Assembly: GCF_001435375.1 (NCBI RefSeq)
Contig: NZ_AYYZ01000029.1
Span: 370,460 to 434,459, forward strand
Source of the DNA: Ligilactobacillus araffinosus DSM 20653
GTDB lineage: Bacteria > Bacillota > Bacilli > Lactobacillales > Lactobacillaceae
Reading direction: 5' to 3'
Length of the DNA stretch: 64,000 nucleotides
The notes under the pieces were generated by a model. That model worked only from the letters and a program-made list of their open reading frames with translations. It ran no database searches and was not told the DNA's origin. Of this stretch, positions 53,336-62,102 are shown piece by piece (position 1 is the first letter of the stretch; each line of letters begins with the position of its first letter). The translations under genes and the position numbers were made by a program.

Positions 53336-53602
53336 CTATTTAATTAAATAGTAAATTTTCTTACTGTTAGGAAATTCAACTTCCATTTGTTTCTGAACAA
53401 GATTCATAATCTTTGCCTTATTCAGATTCTTTTTATGAATCCGTTCAAATCCATTTTCACGATAAACAAAGTCGTTTTTATTTTTAATAATATCAATCCG
53501 CCGATCTTGTTTGTAATTTGTTAATGTTGCATGACAACTCGAATAAGCTTTAAAGCTTTTTTCAAGTTGAACCTTAACCGCCGTTCGACTAACAACTTTC
53601 AT
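53336..53602 (-). CDS. Small basic hypothetical protein (88 residues)
   Basis: From MKVVSRTAVKVQLEKSFKAY the protein is very basic, with YKQDRRIDIIKNKNDFVYRE in the middle and KKIYYLIK at the end. The pattern suggests a mixed alpha/beta nucleic-acid-binding fold; no family is recognised. The start at 53602 follows GAAAGAAG and lies two bases after the end of the upstream DUF5677-like gene, indicating coupled translation. Confidence 0.5.
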   Translation of the reverse strand: MKVVSRTAVKVQLEKSFKAYSSCHATLTNYKQDRRIDIIKNKNDFVYRENGFERIHKKNLNKAKIMNLVQKQMEVEFPNSKKIYYLIK

Positions 53603-53604
53603 TT

Positions 53605-55083
53605 TTAATCTTCTTTCAATTGAAATAACTGCCATAACTTTTGAACGACTTGATGACACGTTTGAGTTTCATCAACCCCCCCTAATAAAAAGACGGACTT
53701 TTTATTCAAGATATATGGTAATTCAAGGTTTATTCCATGAACATGCACTGACAAGAAGCCATTTGCAAATAAATAAGCAAATTCCCCTTCTGATTTTAAA
53801 ATAACGTGTTCTAATTGATGCATTGAATGAACTGTTTGCTCATCACTTTCAAGCACAAACCAGCGTCGTTTTTGTTTATCTCGCCGATAGGTTCGTTCAC
53901 GCATTAAATCCTGGGCAAGTTCGTCATACTCATCTTTCTTATCACGCCGCAAATGTGAAAGCGTATCTTGTTCCGCAGAATTCGGAACACTTAGCCGATA
54001 TAAATCAGAAATTGTCTGAATTTGACTTGTTAAAGTAAACATCTTAATTCTTTTTTCTGGATAATTGGCATTCATCCACTTCCAACTCATAATTTGCTCA
54101 TTAATTGTTCGCAAAAGAACATGCAAGGCATAATTATGTCGATGCGTTGCTAAATACTGATAAGCGTCAAAGTTTTGTTGAACTTGAGCTTTAAATTTAG
54201 CAGCTAATTGCTGATCATCGATATTAGCTTTCAATTCATCCAAATTCATTGGCATTTTAGCTAATCGTAATTGCTTAACTTTACGGTTAAGTAACTTTAA
54301 TTGCTGAGTTTGTGAATCTTCAAGTTCAAGAAATTTAGCCAGAGCATTAAGGTTACCTAAGCACATATTTAATAATGCCACTTTAAATTCATTGACTTGG
54401 GAATCAAGCAGATCCGCAATTAAATACCCATGTGTAAATAACGAGTCAATCCCATAAAATAAATTATAATAGTAGTTTTGCTGATCATTTAACACATATT
54501 TGGAAACATCAGATAACGTTGAAATTTTCAACTTTCCTCCATAAATTTCTGGATCAACCCGATACCATGTTTTCCGCCGTTCATCTTTATCGAAATGCTG
54601 AATGTCACAGTATTTAACCAGTTCTTCAATTCGATTAAATGCTTGCTTTTCATTTTCAATTTGGTTGCTAACCCATTTTTTTAACGATATTTTTTGACTG
54701 CGGATCACTTTTTGATTTTGCTGTTGAAATTCTTTATATTCCTTAGGATAACTTTTAAATGATTCTGGATCGCGTAAAATGTATCCTAGCCATAAATACT
54801 GCCGTAATCGACTCGAATGGTAAAATAACAACGCACGTGAGCTAATTTCCCGTCGATCGTGTAAAATGTATTGTAAAAACATGCTCCGTTCATAAACTGG
54901 GCGAGCAACAATACGGGCAGCAATCGGATAGCCTTTTTCAAGCAATTCAAAAAAATTTTCCGTTAATTCCAAGTTCAATTTGGCCATTTGAGTAACGGTT
55001 TGACTCACAAGGCTATCCGTTTCATTCCATTTCTGACTTACTTGTTCAGTAAGTATTTTGATTTGATTCAATAAATTATTCAT
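53605..55083 (-). CDS. Hypothetical protein, DUF5677-like N-terminal domain
   Basis: A 492-residue soluble helical protein. Residues about 20-80 (LNLELTENFFELLEKGYPIA, ARIVARPVYERSMFLQYILH) follow the DUF5677 pattern of a helical domain found in proteins of unknown function, some near defence genes. A conserved H-G-Y (FTHGYLIADLLD) lies near 217. The last 110 residues (from about RRWFVLESD) are beta-rich. It leads a two-gene unit with a small basic protein and is divergent from another two-gene unit. Function unknown. Confidence 0.55.
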   Translation of the reverse strand: MNNLLNQIKILTEQVSQKWNETDSLVSQTVTQMAKLNLELTENFFELLEKGYPIAARIVARPVYERSMFLQYILHDRREISSRALLFYHSSRLRQYLWLGYILRDPESFKSYPKEYKEFQQQNQKVIRSQKISLKKWVSNQIENEKQAFNRIEELVKYCDIQHFDKDERRKTWYRVDPEIYGGKLKISTLSDVSKYVLNDQQNYYYNLFYGIDSLFTHGYLIADLLDSQVNEFKVALLNMCLGNLNALAKFLELEDSQTQQLKLLNRKVKQLRLAKMPMNLDELKANIDDQQLAAKFKAQVQQNFDAYQYLATHRHNYALHVLLRTINEQIMSWKWMNANYPEKRIKMFTLTSQIQTISDLYRLSVPNSAEQDTLSHLRRDKKDEYDELAQDLMRERTYRRDKQKRRWFVLESDEQTVHSMHQLEHVILKSEGEFAYLFANGFLSVHVHGINLELPYILNKKSVFLLGGVDETQTCHQVVQKLWQLFQLKED

Positions 55084-55110
55084 TAATTTTCCCTACTTTC
55101 ATTTCCATTT

Positions 55111-55130
55111 TAATTGAAAATTTTCAATTA
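55111..55130. promoter_or_regulatory. 20-bp perfect palindrome between divergent genes
   Basis: TAATTGAAAATTTTCAATTA reads the same on both strands and lies 28 bases before the start codon at 55083 and 100 bases before the divergent gene at 55230. It is a plausible operator for the DUF5677-like gene. Confidence 0.45.
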
Positions 55131-55229
55131 TGTTATTAAAAAGCCTTATTGCTCAAAAAGAGGTATCAATAGTTAAATTTTACAATCAATGCTAAAATTG
55201 AAGTATCAGTTAATAAAGGAAGGATTTTC

Positions 55230-55556
55230 ATGGCAAGTTATCAATTCAGCTATGATTCAAAAGGATGTCGCAAGGTTTTCAAAACTTACCGGCACCAAGA
55301 AAAGATAATCAAAAAAACAATTGAAAAACAACTAACCCGGCAAATGGACACGGACTTCGCGAAGGTTAAACTTGCAACTCGGATCGAAGTTGAAGGCAAT
55401 AAATGTTACGAATGCCGCGTTAATCCCCCTCAATTACCACCAGTGCGGGTAGCGTTTATTCGGGATGAGAATCAGGTTAAAATCGTCTACTTAACGACCA
55501 ATATTGTAAAAGCAGACTTTACGCATGATTTAGAACATTTTTTAGGTGGGAAGTAA
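55230..55556 (+). CDS. Small hypothetical protein (108 residues), possible RelE-like fold
   Basis: ATG behind AAGGAAGGA. The N-terminal half is helical and basic (KTYRHQEKIIKKTIEKQLTR). The C-terminal half alternates strands, YECRVNPPQLPPVRVAFIRD then QVKIVYLTTNIVKADF, recalling the beta-sheet of RelE/HigB toxins, though I cannot show homology. A 61-codon gene follows seven bases later, the size and order of a HigBA-like pair. Confidence 0.45.
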   Translation: MASYQFSYDSKGCRKVFKTYRHQEKIIKKTIEKQLTRQMDTDFAKVKLATRIEVEGNKCYECRVNPPQLPPVRVAFIRDENQVKIVYLTTNIVKADFTHDLEHFLGGK

Positions 55557-55562
55557 TACGAG

Positions 55563-55748
55563 ATGAAATTAGTCGAATTAAAACAGGCCCAGAAAACAGC
55601 GGTTACCAATTTAAAGAAAAGACGGTTTGACCTGCTTGAATTTTATACTTTTAAAAAAGATCGCTCAGTAACCATCAAACTAACGGAAGATTCAGCCCGG
55701 TTGATTGAAACTGGTTACAAAGAACTTGATATCGAACTCAATGATTAA
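55563..55748 (+). CDS. Small hypothetical protein (61 residues), possible partner
   Basis: MKLVELKQAQKTAVTNLKKR starts this 61-residue protein, which ends KLTEDSARLIETGYKELDIE with an acidic tail. It follows the 108-residue gene by six bases with a weak ribosome site and shares its transcript. It could be an antitoxin-like partner, but no DNA-binding motif is obvious. Confidence 0.4.
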   Translation: MKLVELKQAQKTAVTNLKKRRFDLLEFYTFKKDRSVTIKLTEDSARLIETGYKELDIELND

Positions 55749-55854
55749 AATGCTAAACGTCAAATCAAAACTTCGTTTGGAAGAGAATTTCCACGAAGCC
55801 ATAAAGTATATTTTTCTTCATCAAAAGCGAAGAAGTAATTATCAAAAATTTTAA
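55741..55854 (+). CDS. Possible tiny gene overlapping the previous stop (37 residues)
   Basis: ATG at 55741 overlaps the previous frame's stop (ATGATTAA). It encodes a basic peptide with KLRLEENFHEAIKYIFLHQK. The lack of a ribosome site makes it doubtful unless translation is coupled. A terminator follows directly. Confidence 0.2.
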   Translation: MIKMLNVKSKLRLEENFHEAIKYIFLHQKRRSNYQKF

Positions 55855-55859
55855 ATAAA

Positions 55860-55897
55860 AAAATAAGCTTCTAATAATTAGAAGCTTACTTTTTTAT
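55860..55897. terminator. Bidirectional terminator
   Basis: AAGCTTCTAAT-A-ATTAGAAGCTT (55865-55887) is a near-perfect stem with A/T runs on both sides. Confidence 0.8.
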
Positions 55898-55912
55898 CTT
55901 TAAATACTAATA

Positions 55913-56119
55913 TTAATCACGCGTTTTGTATAATTCAATCCGTTCCATCATAATATCAGCATAATTCTTCATGGCTGTTTCTTGACGGTCAATCAATTCC
56001 ATTTCATCTTCAGGTAAGTCTTCCTTATCAGTGATGTTGTCAAGTTCCTTAATCCGTTTATTGATATGTTCAACATCGGCTGTCAAGTCAGAAATTAATT
56101 CTTTATAATCTTTATTCAT
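55913..56119 (-). CDS. Small acidic coiled-coil protein (68 residues)
   Basis: MNKDYKELISDLTADVEHIN begins an all-helical protein with heptad-like spacing and an acidic loop (DKEDLPEDEME). It ends in RQETAMKNYADIMMERIELY. This looks like a family of small coiled-coil proteins common in lactobacilli and their phages, function unknown. Strong ribosome site AAGGAGGG. Confidence 0.6.
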   Translation of the reverse strand: MNKDYKELISDLTADVEHINKRIKELDNITDKEDLPEDEMELIDRQETAMKNYADIMMERIELYKTRD

Positions 56120-56250
56120 AATCCAATCCCTCCTTGATTACACTTTAAGTATACAATATTCGTTCTAAATATCATAACAAAAGCACTTTCAAATATATAA
56201 ATTTATTAATTCCATCCAATTAACAAAATAACCTTCTGATATTTTCATAA

Positions 56251-56282
56251 AAAGAAACAGCTTAAAACGGGATAAGCTGCTT
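56251..56282 (-). terminator. Minus-strand terminator-like hairpin
   Basis: On the minus strand GCAGCTT and AAGCTGT pair around about 10 bases, followed by TTCTTTTT. It lies downstream of the hairpin at 56379-56427. Confidence 0.5.
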
Positions 56283-56378
56283 CACGATTTTTATAAAAGA
56301 GAGAAATAAGATATTAAATATCTTAATTAGATTATTACATAAAATTATATAAAAGTATATAGTTTAAATTAACTTAAC

Positions 56379-56427
56379 AAAAAAGAACAGCTTGGAGATA
56401 GTTTATATATAAACAGCTGTTCTTTTT
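56379..56427. terminator. Bidirectional terminator
   Basis: AAAAAAGAACAGCT and AGCTGTTCTTTTT pair around about 22 bases with T runs on both strands. Its position directly after a tiny minus-strand frame (56426-56482) suggests a short transcript. Confidence 0.65.
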
Positions 56428-56482
56428 AGATTTTTCTTATGTTTATATAAAACATAAATAAAAAATCAATAGTATCATACAT
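56426..56482 (-). CDS. Possible tiny hydrophobic peptide, type I toxin-like
   Basis: MYDTIDFLFMFYINIRKI: 18 residues, hydrophobic core and basic end, with AAGG upstream and a bidirectional terminator directly after the stop. MYDTI-type beginnings occur in small Fst/TxpA-like type I toxins, but this one is shorter than usual (about 28-35) and may be decayed or chance. Confidence 0.25.
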   Translation of the reverse strand: MYDTIDFLFMFYINIRKI

Positions 56483-56541
56483 TATTTTGCCTTATCTGTA
56501 AATATCAAACATTCAATCATCGATAGAAATTAAGGCTTACT

Positions 56542-57303
56542 TTACTGTCGTGAACGATGTCGTGTCTGATGTTGTCGCGCCTTAATCAATTCATTCTGCT
56601 TAATTTTCATTTGTTGTAATTCTGATTCAATTTCCGTTAAAACTTCAATTTCTGTTTTTTGAATATCAAGCAGATGCGGCCATTGAACTTCATTCAACTG
56701 GTCGACTTTTTTATGCAAGTTTCGCAATTCCATTTCAGTCTTTTGATTCGTCTTATAGTCATTCTCAGCATCGAACCGATCACGTTCTGCTTGTCGATTT
56801 TGACTCATCATAATAACTGGTGCTTGCAAGGCTGCTAAACAACTCAAAAACAAGTTCAGTAAGATAAACGGGTAAGGGTCAAAATGAATGCCAAAAATAT
56901 GTAAAGTATTAGCCGACATCCAGACAAATAAGAATATACAAAACGCAATAATAAACCCCCAGCTTCCGGCATATTTCGCTAATGCGTCCGCAATTTTCTG
57001 TCCTCGCGTCAACTTCATATTATTAGTATTTTTTACAACATAGTGATTACTATTTAAATTTTTTTCAAGTGCATCATTGATTTTTCGATTAGAATCCAGA
57101 TCTTCATTAATCATTTTCTCAAGGTTACTTAATCGAATATGTTGTAAGTCATTTAAACAAATAAATGAGGATGGCTTGACATTCGCATATTTTTCCTTAA
57201 TTTGTTGAGTTAAATCACGACCTAAACTTCGCAGATAAAAACCTTCCATCACTGAATAGTGTTTTCCGCAAATGATACATGTCGCATTCATTTTAGCTGC
57301 CAT
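56542..57303 (-). CDS. DUF1003 family membrane protein
   Basis: The 253-residue protein has an N-terminal Cys pair (CIICGKHYS) like a small zinc ribbon and a DUF1003 core: KIADALAKYAGSWGFIIAFC, then FVWMSANTLHIFGIHFDPYP, ILLNLFLSCLAALQAPVIMM and SQNRQAERDR. There are two membrane helices (about 112-134 and 145-165). A long C-terminal coiled coil (175-240) and basic tail follow. Function of the family is unknown; proximity to Mg2+/stress genes is reported in other genomes but not seen here. Confidence 0.88.
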   Translation of the reverse strand: MAAKMNATCIICGKHYSVMEGFYLRSLGRDLTQQIKEKYANVKPSSFICLNDLQHIRLSNLEKMINEDLDSNRKINDALEKNLNSNHYVVKNTNNMKLTRGQKIADALAKYAGSWGFIIAFCIFLFVWMSANTLHIFGIHFDPYPFILLNLFLSCLAALQAPVIMMSQNRQAERDRFDAENDYKTNQKTEMELRNLHKKVDQLNEVQWPHLLDIQKTEIEVLTEIESELQQMKIKQNELIKARQHQTRHRSRQ

Positions 57304-57368
57304 CTTACCACCCTTTTCTTTGAAAATTTATAACAGTTGAATTTTAACACAGTTGATTAAAAAGTAAA

Positions 57369-58166
57369 TTAAAACGTTGCAGGGTCTTCCAAAAATGCTT
57401 TCATGATTTGGTTAAATTTATCCGGGATTTCTGCCTGAATATCATGACCTGCGCCCTCAATTGCCATCGCATGAATATGATGTGGATTAGTGCGTTCGAT
57501 TGCTTCTGCAAAGTGATAATCAAAAAATGGGCTTTGAATTGAACTTAGTAAAAGAGTATTGACTTGCGTATATTTTAAAGCTTTTCGCCAATCTGCACGG
57601 GCTTCACTAACTAACAATTTGATATTTTCTTTCAGGCGAAATGGTTTCTGCTTTTTAGCAGGATAATATTGTTCCCATACTGCATCATCCAGTCCATGTA
57701 ACGTCTCATGAATATTTCTTTTTTTCAATAAAGTCTTCTGATAATTATCATCCGTTGCATCTAAAAAACCATACGGCCATCCCTCATTATTTAACATTTT
57801 CGGTGGCTGATCAATGCCGATTGCGCCACTTAATTTGAAGTTGGGATAAAATCCTAAGAAGCCATATACAACTCCCGCTCCCATTGAATGTCCGATTAAA
57901 AATGGCTTTTTCAATTTAAGTTGCTTAATCAAATCGTATAAATCACAAACTAAATCCATAACCGGTAAAGCTCCTGAAATTGACTGCGAAGCCCCATGAT
58001 TTCGTTGATCGTAAACAACTGCCTCATAACCATGATTAATAAGCCATTTAATTTGACTGACCCAAATCTCCTGAATTCCACCGAATCCATGAATTAAAAT
58101 TACCGGTTGCCCTTTCCCGTATCGATGACAATCTAAATAAACGCCATCACGCATTATTATTTTCAT
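57369..58166 (-). CDS. Alpha/beta hydrolase
   Basis: The 265-residue protein has the alpha/beta hydrolase fold: HGFGGIQEIW oxyanion loop, VYDQRNHGAS, nucleophile elbow GHSMGAG (Ser about 94), and the late histidine in EGAGHDIQAE. Cytoplasmic; substrate unknown. Its start overlaps the end of yaaA by 20 bases, indicating one transcript. Confidence 0.88.
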   Translation of the reverse strand: MKIIMRDGVYLDCHRYGKGQPVILIHGFGGIQEIWVSQIKWLINHGYEAVVYDQRNHGASQSISGALPVMDLVCDLYDLIKQLKLKKPFLIGHSMGAGVVYGFLGFYPNFKLSGAIGIDQPPKMLNNEGWPYGFLDATDDNYQKTLLKKRNIHETLHGLDDAVWEQYYPAKKQKPFRLKENIKLLVSEARADWRKALKYTQVNTLLLSSIQSPFFDYHFAEAIERTNPHHIHAMAIEGAGHDIQAEIPDKFNQIMKAFLEDPATF

Positions 58167-58941
58167 ATTTTTTCCTTTTCTGTTTCGGATCTCTTAAAAA
58201 GATATAGTTTTCATCATCAGAATATTGCGGGGTGTACTGATAACCGAAATCATTAAAATTAACAATTTCACGATAATCGTGAATGTTATTTTCAGCCATG
58301 TAACGAACCATCTCACCCCGTGCCATTTTGGCATAAGTATTATCTTGAATTACTTTATTTTTTTGTTCATTATAGTAACCAAAGACACATGAAATCATTT
58401 TAACGTTTGTATTCTTCATATATCGACCCACTTGATGAGCATACATTTTTGATGCTAAGTTAATGATCAAATCATCATCCTTGGTCAATAAATCAAACCA
58501 AGTTCGGTTCCAAAATTGATGCAGATTCCGCGTCCCATTAACATGGGCCTTTGCTTTCATTTCAAGCCGGTATGGTACAACGCCGTCAAATGGCCGCAAC
58601 ACCCCATAAAAACTTGAGAGGATCCGCATGTTTTGTTGAATATAATCTAATGCAGACTGCGTAAACAAATCCGGTGCCATATACTGATATTGCAAACCAC
58701 AAAACGCCAAAATCGCTGGTGTCTGATATTCACTTTTCAGATCCATTGACTTTAACCGCTTGGCATTTAATTGAAATAACTTGTCGCTTGTATGCCATAA
58801 CTTTTTGAGTTCATCAGTCGTTAACGATTTCATGTAATTCATGATTTCTTCGGCTTGCGACAGCATTTGCGGTTCGGATAAAACATCAAAGGTATCAGTA
58901 TCGACCTGCATTTGCTTGGCAGGTGAAATAATAATTTTCAT
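58147..58941 (-). CDS. yaaA: Peroxide stress protein YaaA (DUF328)
   Basis: The 264-residue protein shows the YaaA pattern: MKIIISPAKQMQ at the start, LFQLNAKRLKSM, PAILAFCGLQYQYM, LSSFYGVLRPFDGVVPYRLE and LINLASKMYA. In E. coli YaaA limits iron-dependent DNA damage under peroxide stress and binds DNA. ATG behind GAGG. It follows murI by 12 bases. Confidence 0.93.
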   Translation of the reverse strand: MKIIISPAKQMQVDTDTFDVLSEPQMLSQAEEIMNYMKSLTTDELKKLWHTSDKLFQLNAKRLKSMDLKSEYQTPAILAFCGLQYQYMAPDLFTQSALDYIQQNMRILSSFYGVLRPFDGVVPYRLEMKAKAHVNGTRNLHQFWNRTWFDLLTKDDDLIINLASKMYAHQVGRYMKNTNVKMISCVFGYYNEQKNKVIQDNTYAKMARGEMVRYMAENNIHDYREIVNFNDFGYQYTPQYSDDENYIFLRDPKQKRKKYENNNA

Positions 58942-58953
58942 TCTGGACCTCTT

Positions 58954-59721
58954 CTATTTAACCAACAGTTTCTCCATTAACTTGATTTGTGATGGATCGC
59001 TGTTATTTAAGCTGACCGTTCCTTTGTCAGATGTTGTTGACAATTTATGAATTATTTCCAACTGATGTTTTAATTGCCGTGCAGCGCCATTACTGCCATC
59101 ATAAATTGCAACATCCTGACCAACAACTTCCTGAATCGTTGCTTGAACAAACGGAAAATGGGTACATCCCAAAACCACGGCATTCACGGGCAACTTATCA
59201 TCTAAAATTTGATGTAAATAGCCTTTTACATTGGCCGAATCAAGTTCGCCGTGCTCAACGTATTCAACTATATCCGGTGCCGGAACCTTAATAATTTCCG
59301 CATTCGAACCTAATTCCCGAACCCGGTTTTCAAACTTGGTTCCTGCCAATGTCAATTCCGTTGCCATTGCAATAATTTTTCCGTGCGGATAGTCGATTGC
59401 AGCTGGCTTAATTGCCGGTTCCAATCCGATAATCGGCAAATCGTATTCTTCACGTAGTCGGGCTGCCGCCGCACTGGTTGCCGTATTGCAAGCAATCACG
59501 ATTGCTTTGACATTATACTGATGGATAAACATCTCAATAATGTTTTTTGTAAGTTGATAAACTTCTTTGGGTGTACGAGTCCCGTATGGTGCGTTGGCGG
59601 AATCACCAAAGTAAACATAATCTTCATTTGGCATCAACTTAATGGTCTCTTTAAGGACACTTAATCCTCCCAAACCGGAATCCATTACCCCGATTGGTTG
59701 TTTTTCAGCTTTCGTGTTCAA
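58954..59721 (-). CDS. murI: Glutamate racemase
   Basis: MurI of 255 residues makes D-glutamate for peptidoglycan. PIGVMDSGLGGLSVLKE, YFGDSANAPYGTR, the first catalytic cysteine in AIVIACNTATSAA and the second in VVLGCTHFPF are present. The start is TTG behind GAGG. Gene order DeoR-murI-yaaA-hydrolase suggests a loose operon. Confidence 0.96.
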   Translation of the reverse strand: MNTKAEKQPIGVMDSGLGGLSVLKETIKLMPNEDYVYFGDSANAPYGTRTPKEVYQLTKNIIEMFIHQYNVKAIVIACNTATSAAAARLREEYDLPIIGLEPAIKPAAIDYPHGKIIAMATELTLAGTKFENRVRELGSNAEIIKVPAPDIVEYVEHGELDSANVKGYLHQILDDKLPVNAVVLGCTHFPFVQATIQEVVGQDVAIYDGSNGAARQLKHQLEIIHKLSTTSDKGTVSLNNSDPSQIKLMEKLLVK

Positions 59722-59736
59722 AGTTCTTACCTCTAA

Positions 59737-60519
59737 TTATTTCTTACTTGATTTCTTTTTCGAGCGTCCATTTGCAACAATAATCTGTGTATGTGGACTA
59801 AACATTTTCCGTTGTTCAGCGGTTGGTTCTCGATCTGTAATAAACGTTGAAATGATATCCAACGGACAGATCCGGTAGTATGATTTATTAACGAACTTTT
59901 GATGTTCGGCAACTAAAACAACTTTACGCGCTTGTTGAGCAGCAACCCCGACGATTTCAGCATCCCCTTGGTCAAGCAAATAAACGCCATTTTTATCGAT
60001 CCCGGAAGCCGCAATAAACGCCGTATCAAAAACGATATTTTGAAGTTCCTTGACCGCTAAATTTGAATAGAAATAACGGTTTTCATGGTTAAGCGTTCCA
60101 CTTGAAATCTTAACCGTTGTTTTATTATGATCCGATAACGCAATACAATTATCAAGCGAGTGCGTGTGAACAGTAAGGGCCATATTCAAATTCTGACATG
60201 TCTTCAATAAAATTGTTGAGGAGCCAATAAAATAAACGTGATGCGGCTTAAAATACTTTAACGCCTCCATCGCGATCCGCGTTTTTTCCTTGGTAAATTG
60301 TCCTAACCGGCTTTGGTAATTCGGGACACTGCGCCCAAAATCCAATGGTAAAATTCCACCGTGAGTCCGGCGAACTTCCCCACGTTCCGTGAGAAGCACA
60401 ATATCACGCCGTGCAGTATCTTGAGAAACGTCGAATTCATCCATAATATCCTTTGTTGTGAGTTCTTGTCGTTCTTCTAATAATTGTTTAATTAGCTCAA
60501 TTCTTTTTTCCTGAATCAA
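59737..60519 (-). CDS. DeoR-family transcriptional regulator
   Basis: The 260-residue protein has the DeoR helix-turn-helix (RQELTTKDIMDEFDVSQDTA then RRDIVLLTERGEVRRTHGG) and a C-terminal sensor domain with YFIGSSTILLKTCQNL and VYLLDQGDAEIVGVAAQQAR. Effectors of this group are sugar phosphates. TTG start behind GAGGTG. It lies immediately before murI (15 bases), but a direct regulatory link is not evident; its usual sugar operon is not in the window. Confidence 0.9.
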   Translation of the reverse strand: MIQEKRIELIKQLLEERQELTTKDIMDEFDVSQDTARRDIVLLTERGEVRRTHGGILPLDFGRSVPNYQSRLGQFTKEKTRIAMEALKYFKPHHVYFIGSSTILLKTCQNLNMALTVHTHSLDNCIALSDHNKTTVKISSGTLNHENRYFYSNLAVKELQNIVFDTAFIAASGIDKNGVYLLDQGDAEIVGVAAQQARKVVLVAEHQKFVNKSYYRICPLDIISTFITDREPTAEQRKMFSPHTQIIVANGRSKKKSSKK

Positions 60520-60614
60520 AATGACACCTCATTCCGTTCTAATCGGTAACATTTCAATTATAATCTTAACATCATAGATATTCAATAATTATAAGTAAAT
60601 CCTTAAATTTAATG

Positions 60615-60649
60615 AAAAAAAGATTGTGATATTTAATCACAATCTTTTT
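60615..60649. terminator. Terminator downstream of pepT
   Basis: AAAAAAAGATTGTGAT and ATCACAATCTTTTT form a stem around ATTTA. It terminates pepT on the minus strand. Confidence 0.85.
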
Positions 60650-60675
60650 AAAATCTTTCTCCGATTTTAAATGAC

Positions 60676-61923
60676 CTATTCAGCCTCTTCACCGAGCAAC
60701 TTTGCAATTTCAATTACAAGGTCTGTTGCTTTTTCCATTGTATTGACATCGGCAAATTCAAACCGTGAGTGCATGTTGTCTGCACCAGTGAAGACGTTAG
60801 GTGTTGGAATTCCCATGAATGAGATCTTTGAGCCGTCTGTTCCACCACGAACTGGGTAAATATCCGGCTTGATATCCAAGTTTTCCATGGCCTTCTTAGC
60901 AACGTCAACAACTGTCATGTCCTTTTCGATGACTTCACGCATGTTGTAATATTGATCGTTCATATCAATGATTACACGTTCTTGACCAAATTCATCATTC
61001 ATCTTCTTAGCGATGTCTAACATCATTTGCTTGCGTTGTTCGAATTTTTCACGGTCGTGATCGCGGATAATGTAAGCTGCATGGGCTTCATCAATTGCAC
61101 CGTCTAATGAAAGCAAGAGAAAGAATCCTTCGCGACCTTCAGTCTTTTCAGGAACTTCGTCAGCTGGTAATTGACGGTCAAATTCCATTGCCAGCTTCAA
61201 AGCGTTAACCATCACACCTTTTGCGGTTGCTGGGTGAACGTCTTTTCCTTTAAAGGTGATCTTCGCACTGGCAGCGTTGAATGTTTCATATTCAAGTTCA
61301 CCAATTGGACCGCCATCAACGGTATATGCAATGTCAGCCCCGAAATCCTTTGTATCAAAGTGGTCAGCTCCCGTTCCGATTTCTTCATCGGGACCAAAGC
61401 CAACTTCGATTTCACCGTGCTTAATTTCTGGATGGTTGATCAAGTATTCCATTGCTGTCATAATATCAGCAATTCCGCACTTATCATCTGCCCCAAGCAA
61501 AGTATCTCCGCTTGTTGTAATCACTGTGTGACCCTTTGACTTCTTCAAATTTGGAAATTCTTTTGGTGATAATGAGTATTCAGTATCACCTAACTTGATA
61601 TCTGATTCGCCATCATAGTTTTCGATGATTTGCGGTTGGACATTTTCAGCATTGAAATCAGCCGTATCCATGTGTGAAATAAAGCCGACTTTCTTAGCAG
61701 TTTTTCCTGCCGGAAGATTGCTTGGTAATGTTGCAAAAACATAACCGCTTTGATCATTCAAACGGACATTTTGCATTCCAATTTTCTTTAATTCAGTCAT
61801 TAAATCCTTTGCAAATTCAACCTGTGATTGGGTTGATGGAATCGTTGTTGAATTTTCATCTGACCGCGTGTTTTTCTTAACATATGAAACAAAACGCGGA
61901 ATTAAGTTTTCATATTTTGCCAT
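60676..61923 (-). CDS. pepT: Peptidase T (tripeptide aminopeptidase)
   Basis: The 415-residue M20B dinuclear zinc peptidase removes N-terminal residues from tripeptides. Visible: [12 protein letters not shown] (zinc His and catalytic Asp), [15 protein letters not shown] (bridging Asp), [17 protein letters not shown] (general-base Glu pair), [15 protein letters not shown] and [20 protein letters not shown] with the late histidine in DNMHSRFE. Cytoplasmic. ATG start. Single gene between terminators. Confidence 0.97.
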   Translation of the reverse strand: MAKYENLIPRFVSYVKKNTRSDENSTTIPSTQSQVEFAKDLMTELKKIGMQNVRLNDQSGYVFATLPSNLPAGKTAKKVGFISHMDTADFNAENVQPQIIENYDGESDIKLGDTEYSLSPKEFPNLKKSKGHTVITTSGDTLLGADDKCGIADIMTAMEYLINHPEIKHGEIEVGFGPDEEIGTGADHFDTKDFGADIAYTVDGGPIGELEYETFNAASAKITFKGKDVHPATAKGVMVNALKLAMEFDRQLPADEVPEKTEGREGFFLLLSLDGAIDEAHAAYIIRDHDREKFEQRKQMMLDIAKKMNDEFGQERVIIDMNDQYYNMREVIEKDMTVVDVAKKAMENLDIKPDIYPVRGGTDGSKISFMGIPTPNVFTGADNMHSRFEFADVNTMEKATDLVIEIAKLLGEEAE

Positions 61924-62004
61924 CTTTTTCAGGCCTTTCTTTAATTGATTTGAATATGGTTTAATGATACCGTTTTTGTTCTTTTATTGTCAACTTTTCT
62001 AACA

Positions 62005-62097
62005 TGAAGCAGAAAAGCGAATGAATAGCTAGCTTGTTTTGAAAACCAATTATGCGAATATAGCAAAAAGACTGCGACTTATGTCACGGTCTCTCCC
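62005..62097. repeat. Intergenic repeat copy B, joined to a terminator
   Basis: GAAGCAGAAAAGCGAATGAA at 62005 and GCGACTTATGTCAC at 62074-62087 match the copy at 4889-5010 in order and orientation. The internal TTCG-loop hairpin of copy A is missing here. The second block forms the terminator of the Nif3-like gene on the minus strand (AGACCGTGAC with GTCGCAGTCT, then TTTTT). Confidence 0.55.
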
Positions 62098-62102
62098 AAT
62101 TT

